NCBI GenBank assembly: GCA_902591865.1
Contig: CACJCK010000004.1
Span: 1-64,000 of the forward strand
Length of the DNA: 64,000 nt
Source: an uncultured Prochlorococcus sp.
GTDB lineage: Bacteria; Cyanobacteriota; Cyanobacteriia; PCC-6307; Cyanobiaceae
Reading direction: 5' to 3'
The stretch's first letter is position 1. The number at the start of each line of letters is the position of its first letter. A model generated the notes under the pieces. It was not told the origin of the DNA. It searched no databases and was given only the letters and a program-made list of their open reading frames with translations. This document shows, in pieces, positions 59,809 through 64,000 of the stretch. The position numbers were made by a program, and so were the translations under genes.

Positions 59809-61224
59809 TTGGATAAAAAATTACTTTTGAAAAGTCATTTTCATTTTATTGGGATCGGAGGTATTGGGATGTCAGCATTAGCAATGGGTTTACTCAAAAA
59901 AGGTTGTTCAGTTTCAGGATCTGATTTAGTTAAAAACGATGAAACTAATAAATTGGAGAAACTAGGTGCAGTAATCTTTACTTCTCAAGTTCGACAAAAT
60001 ATTGAATTTGTTACTTCTAAATTTACCAACAGATTGATTAATTTTGTTGTAAGCTCCGCGATTAAGCCAGAAAATGAAGAATTATCGTATTGCAAAGAAA
60101 AAAATTTATCAATAAAACATCGTTCAGAGATACTTGCAATGCTAATGCGCACTTATACTGCTTTGGCGGTAGCAGGCAGCCACGGGAAAACATCAACTAG
60201 TACATTTCTTTCTACGATACTTGAGTTATGTACACGTAATTCTTCTTCAATAATTGGAGGAATAATTCCTATTTACAACTCTAATTGTCATTTAGAAAAT
60301 ACAAAATACTTAGTAGCTGAAGTTGATGAATCTGATGGGACTATTAACAAATATAAATCTGATATTGGAATAATCAATAACATTGATTTTGATCATTGCG
60401 ATCACTTTTCTAATTTAAGTGAAGTCATATCTTCTTTTAAAAGTTTCGCTAAAAACTCTAAAAAATTATTAATTAATTTTGATTGTGAAACCTCAAGAAA
60501 AAATTTTTATAGTAACTTTAAGTGGTCAAACTCTACGGCTAAAAACGTAGAATATGCAATAATACCTACTGAAATTAATTCAAAGTACACAATTGGAAAA
60601 TATTATGAAAATGGAAATTTTATCAGTAATTTAAATATTTCAATTCCAGGACTACACAATCTATCCAATATCACCGCAGCAATAGCAGCTTCCAGAATGA
60701 TAGGAATAGATTTTATAGAAATTAAGAAAAATTTAAAAAATTTGAAACTGCCAAAAAAAAGATTTGAATTTAGAGGCCAAATAGATGAAAGAAGTTTATA
60801 TGATGATTACGCACATCACCCAAACGAAATAAAAGAGACGATTAAATTAGGAAGATTATTTATTAAGCAAAAAAATAATAATGAATTTCAAAAAAATAGG
60901 TTAATTGCTTTATTTCAACCGCATAGATATTCTCGAATAAAGCAATTTAATAAAGAATTCGCTGAAGAATTATCAAAAGCAGATGCTATTTATGTAACAA
61001 GTATTTATGGAGCAGGAGAAGAAAACGAAGATAAAATTACTTCGAAAATTATTACTGATCTGATTTATAAAAAAAATAAAAACGTTAGTTACATAAATAA
61101 TTATTATGAAGTTACCAAAAATTTTTACAAATTAACTCAAAAAGGGGATTTAATTTTGAATATGGGAGCTGGTGATTGTCATAATTTCTGGTCGATTTTA
61201 AATGAAAAAAATCAATTAAAATAA
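59809..61224 (+). CDS. murC: UDP-N-acetylmuramate--L-alanine ligase
   Basis: 471 aa, TTG start; FHFIGIGGIGMSALA, VAGSHGKTSTS, EVDESDGT, FQPHRYSRI. Confidence 0.98.
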   Translation: MDKKLLLKSHFHFIGIGGIGMSALAMGLLKKGCSVSGSDLVKNDETNKLEKLGAVIFTSQVRQNIEFVTSKFTNRLINFVVSSAIKPENEELSYCKEKNLSIKHRSEILAMLMRTYTALAVAGSHGKTSTSTFLSTILELCTRNSSSIIGGIIPIYNSNCHLENTKYLVAEVDESDGTINKYKSDIGIINNIDFDHCDHFSNLSEVISSFKSFAKNSKKLLINFDCETSRKNFYSNFKWSNSTAKNVEYAIIPTEINSKYTIGKYYENGNFISNLNISIPGLHNLSNITAAIAASRMIGIDFIEIKKNLKNLKLPKKRFEFRGQIDERSLYDDYAHHPNEIKETIKLGRLFIKQKNNNEFQKNRLIALFQPHRYSRIKQFNKEFAEELSKADAIYVTSIYGAGEENEDKITSKIITDLIYKKNKNVSYINNYYEVTKNFYKLTQKGDLILNMGAGDCHNFWSILNEKNQLK

Positions 61225-61231
61225 ATAATTT

Positions 61232-62125
61232 ATGAATAAAAAAATTTTTTCTGAAAACTGTAACTTAAGTAGTTATACAACAATAAAAGTGGGAGGAGTG
61301 GCTGAATATTTTGCTGAGCCAAGAAACGTTGAAGAACTTTCGTATCTAATAAAATGGTCAAATTTAAAAAAACAAAGATGTCAAATAATTGGCGCAGGTT
61401 CAAATCTATTAATAAATAATATTTTCATAAAAGGCTTAGTTGTTTGTACAAAAAAATTGAAATCTCTAAACATAGAGCCATATTCAGGAATTGTTGAAGC
61501 GGAAGCAGGTGTAATGCTCCCAACATTATCTAATTCTCTCGCTAAAAATGGATTACAAGGAGGCGAATGGGCTGTCGGAATTCCCGGAACATTAGGAGGA
61601 GCAATTTATATGAATGCTGGCACAGGTAATTTATCGCTAGCAAAAAATCTTATTTCCGTAAAAGTTATTAACAATAAAACTCATGAAAAACTTGAAATTG
61701 AAAAAAAAGATATCAATTTTGAGTATAGATTTAGCTCTTTTCAAAAAAACGAATTAACAATTATTAGTGCAAGATTACATTTTGAACCTAATGGAAATCT
61801 AGAAAAATTAATTCAAACAACCAAAAATAATCTTAAATTAAAAACAGAAACACAGCCATATCATCAACCAAGTTTTGGTAGTGTTTTTAAAAATCCTGAA
61901 AATAATTATGCAGCAAAATTAATTGATGATATGGGTTTAAAGGGATTTAAAATTGGCGGTGCTGAAATTTCTACAATGCATTCAAATTTTATAATTAACA
62001 CTTCATCAGCAAGTTCAAAAGATATTTATAAATTAATAACAGTAATTCAACAAAAAGTACTACAAAACAAAGGAATTTTTTTGCAACCGGAAGTAAGAAT
62101 GATTGGTTTTGACTATCCTAACTAA
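61232..62125 (+). CDS. murB: UDP-N-acetylenolpyruvoylglucosamine reductase
   Basis: 297 aa; [44 protein letters not shown]. Confidence 0.97.
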   Translation: MNKKIFSENCNLSSYTTIKVGGVAEYFAEPRNVEELSYLIKWSNLKKQRCQIIGAGSNLLINNIFIKGLVVCTKKLKSLNIEPYSGIVEAEAGVMLPTLSNSLAKNGLQGGEWAVGIPGTLGGAIYMNAGTGNLSLAKNLISVKVINNKTHEKLEIEKKDINFEYRFSSFQKNELTIISARLHFEPNGNLEKLIQTTKNNLKLKTETQPYHQPSFGSVFKNPENNYAAKLIDDMGLKGFKIGGAEISTMHSNFIINTSSASSKDIYKLITVIQQKVLQNKGIFLQPEVRMIGFDYPN

Positions 62126-62142
62126 AGAAACGTTTTAACAAA

Positions 62143-62493
62143 ATGGCGGGTTTTGGACTTCCTAACTTTGGACAACTTACAGAAGCTTTTAAAAAAGCTA
62201 AACAAATTCAGCAAGATGCTCAAAAATTACAAGATGAACTTGAAAATATGCAGATTGAAGGCAAAAGTGATGATGAGATGATAAAAGTTTGGATAAGTGG
62301 AAACCAACTTCCTTTAAAGGTAGAAGTAAAAGAAAATATCTTAAATTCAAATAAAGAACAAATAGAGCAAAACATCCTACAAGCTTTTCAAAAAGCTCAT
62401 GAATTATCTACTACAACTATGAAAGAAAGGATGAATGATTTGACTGGTGGATTAAATCTTAATCTTCCTGGTTTTGATAATACGAACTCTTAG
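62143..62493 (+). CDS. YbaB/EbfC family nucleoid-associated protein
   Basis: 116 aa; [47 protein letters not shown]. Confidence 0.93.
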   Translation: MAGFGLPNFGQLTEAFKKAKQIQQDAQKLQDELENMQIEGKSDDEMIKVWISGNQLPLKVEVKENILNSNKEQIEQNILQAFQKAHELSTTTMKERMNDLTGGLNLNLPGFDNTNS

Positions 62494-63376
62494 AAGAATC
62501 AATCATTTCTCTATAAAAAGAATATCTTTCGAAGGATTTATTTAAATTACATCCCTCATCGTTTAAATGTAAGCAGTTACGAAATTTACACTTAATTCCT
62601 TCTTCGATTACCTGTTTATATATTTCTGGATAAAGATTTGGTAACAACTTAATATCAACCTCTAGAGGTTGCATATTAAAACCAGGAGTATCCACAATGT
62701 AACTTTGATTCGACATAGAAAATAACTCAACATTTCGAGTAGTATTTTTGCCTCTCTTAATTTTATTGGAAACTGGAGAAGTACTATTTTGAAGACCAGG
62801 AATAATCATATTTAGCAAAGTAGTTTTGCCAACTCCGGATGGACCCATAAAAATTGAACATTCTTTTTGCTTTAACTCGGCTAATAAATTTTTAAAACAA
62901 TCAGATTTCTGTAAATTTAAAGTAATTACTTGGTAACCCCATTTCTCAAATTTATCAAGTAGATATGATCTTCTTTTATCAGAAATTAAATCACACTTTG
63001 TCAAAACTAATGAGACTTCAACCCCCATTGATTCTGCTGATATCAAAAACCTATTAACTTGAGATAAATTTAATTCTGGTTCTTCAACGGAAAAAGTAAC
63101 GTATATGTTAGAAATATTTGCAACTGAGGGTCTAACTAAAAGATTTTTTCTTTTTTTTAGACTTGTTATTACTGCGCGTTTACTTTCAAAATCAATTTTT
63201 TCAATCGCTACTTCGTCTCCAACATAAATTAATTGATCCTTGAAATTTATAGACTTCTTAACCTTACATAAAAATTTCTCGCTATTTCCAGAGTTTTCTT
63301 GATTTTTTAAATCAACTAAAAAAAAATCATTAAATTTTTTCGTAACTAAACCTAAATATTTACTATTAATTTTCAT
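62459..63376 (-). CDS. rsgA: Ribosome small-subunit-dependent GTPase A
   Basis: 305 aa; circularly permuted GTPase: VLTKCDL (G4), [12 protein letters not shown] (G1), DTPGFN (G3); zinc site [14 protein letters not shown]. Confidence 0.97.
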   Translation of the reverse strand: MKINSKYLGLVTKKFNDFFLVDLKNQENSGNSEKFLCKVKKSINFKDQLIYVGDEVAIEKIDFESKRAVITSLKKRKNLLVRPSVANISNIYVTFSVEEPELNLSQVNRFLISAESMGVEVSLVLTKCDLISDKRRSYLLDKFEKWGYQVITLNLQKSDCFKNLLAELKQKECSIFMGPSGVGKTTLLNMIIPGLQNSTSPVSNKIKRGKNTTRNVELFSMSNQSYIVDTPGFNMQPLEVDIKLLPNLYPEIYKQVIEEGIKCKFRNCLHLNDEGCNLNKSFERYSFYREMIDSSKSSYYQNQED

Positions 63377-63596
63377 TCAATATTTTTATTTTTATAAATT
63401 TTTCATTTTCTTTGATTTGTTTAAAGAAATATCCCATCTCTTTTAAATTATTAAATACCATTTCTTCTGGTTCACCTTTATCTAGTTCAACAATAAGTTG
63501 TTCATTTTTAGATAACTTCTCCAAAGCCAATTTAATTTTGACTACATTTAAAGGACATGGAACAGATTTAAGATCCAAATGCTTTAAGGAAGTCAT
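63366..63596 (-). CDS. TusA/SirA-like sulfurtransferase family protein
   Basis: 76 aa; LDLKSVPCPLNVVKIKLALEKLSKNEQLIVELDKGEPEEMV. Confidence 0.82.
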   Translation of the reverse strand: MTSLKHLDLKSVPCPLNVVKIKLALEKLSKNEQLIVELDKGEPEEMVFNNLKEMGYFFKQIKENEKFIKIKILNEN

Positions 63597-64000
63597 TAAG
63601 ATTCTTTACCAAATAATTTACTAAAAAGTCCACTATTGGAATTAATATTTTTATCTGAATATTGAGAAGCTAAACCCTCTAAAAGCTCTCGTTCTGCGTC
63701 GGTTATACGAGTTGGTAATTTTACTTTTACTAAGACTTCATGATTTCCTCTCGCAACAGGATTACCAAGTCTAGGTACCCCTTTATTCTCAAGTGAAAGA
63801 GTTGTATTTGGCTGCGTACCACTTGGAATTTTTAAATTAACATCTCCATCAACTGTAGTGATTTTTACAGTGTCACCTAAAATAGCCTGTAAATAACTCA
63901 CTGCTATTTCTGAGTAAATAGTTACACCATCTCTTTTAAGTTTTGAATCATTCTTAACCTTTATAAAAACATAAAGATCTCCAGGTGGACCCCCTTTCAA
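63596..64000 (-). CDS. dnaJ: DnaJ chaperone, C-terminal part (5' end beyond window)
   Basis: KGGPPGDLYVFIKVKNDSKLKRDGVTIYSEIAVSYLQAILGDTVKITTVDG...GVPRLGNPVARGNHEVLVKVKLPTRIT, open at the window edge. Confidence 0.95.
   Translation of the reverse strand: MKGGPPGDLYVFIKVKNDSKLKRDGVTIYSEIAVSYLQAILGDTVKITTVDGDVNLKIPSGTQPNTTLSLENKGVPRLGNPVARGNHEVLVKVKLPTRITDAERELLEGLASQYSDKNINSNSGLFSKLFGKES

Overview
The window is an AT-rich, gene-dense cyanobacterial chromosome segment. It is almost certainly from a high-light Prochlorococcus: the two-piece permuted tmRNA encodes the tag ANKIVSFSRQTAPVAA, and psbX, ycf66, hli, a flavodiiron pair and sufBCDS are all present. Most of it is streamlined core genome: rarA (partial), pgm, sufBCDS, def, an ABC exporter, hli/ycf66/psbX, accC, tRNA-Leu, a PRC-barrel protein, smc, a THUMP/RNA methyltransferase, ssrA, an orphan ParA, argJ, coaE, gatB, thiO-like, ndk, speA, alaS, two flavodiirons with an FMN reductase, mrdA, a RecB/Cas4-like nuclease, guaA, cbiD, a class V aminotransferase, HNH, pdxA, accB, efp, a cyclophilin, thiL, gap2, murC, murB, ybaB, rsgA, a TusA-like protein and dnaJ (partial). 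I saw no CRISPR array, rRNA operon, transposon, prophage or defence island, and no strong case for a wholly new system. The best second-look items are the permuted ssrA with its readable alanine identity, an apparent tRNA-Leu with anticodon AAG, the degenerate metal site in one of the two tandem flavodiirons (with a dyad before the operon), a Cas4/RecB-like nuclease with Fe-S-type cysteines but no CRISPR, a stand-alone LigD-phosphoesterase-like protein, an orphan ParA overlapping a small membrane ORF, a yqjDE-like pair, a TusA-like protein lacking the second Pro of CPxP, several unlisted tiny ORFs, and perfect dyads in intergenic DNA. All family calls come from reading motifs by eye; no database search was run.
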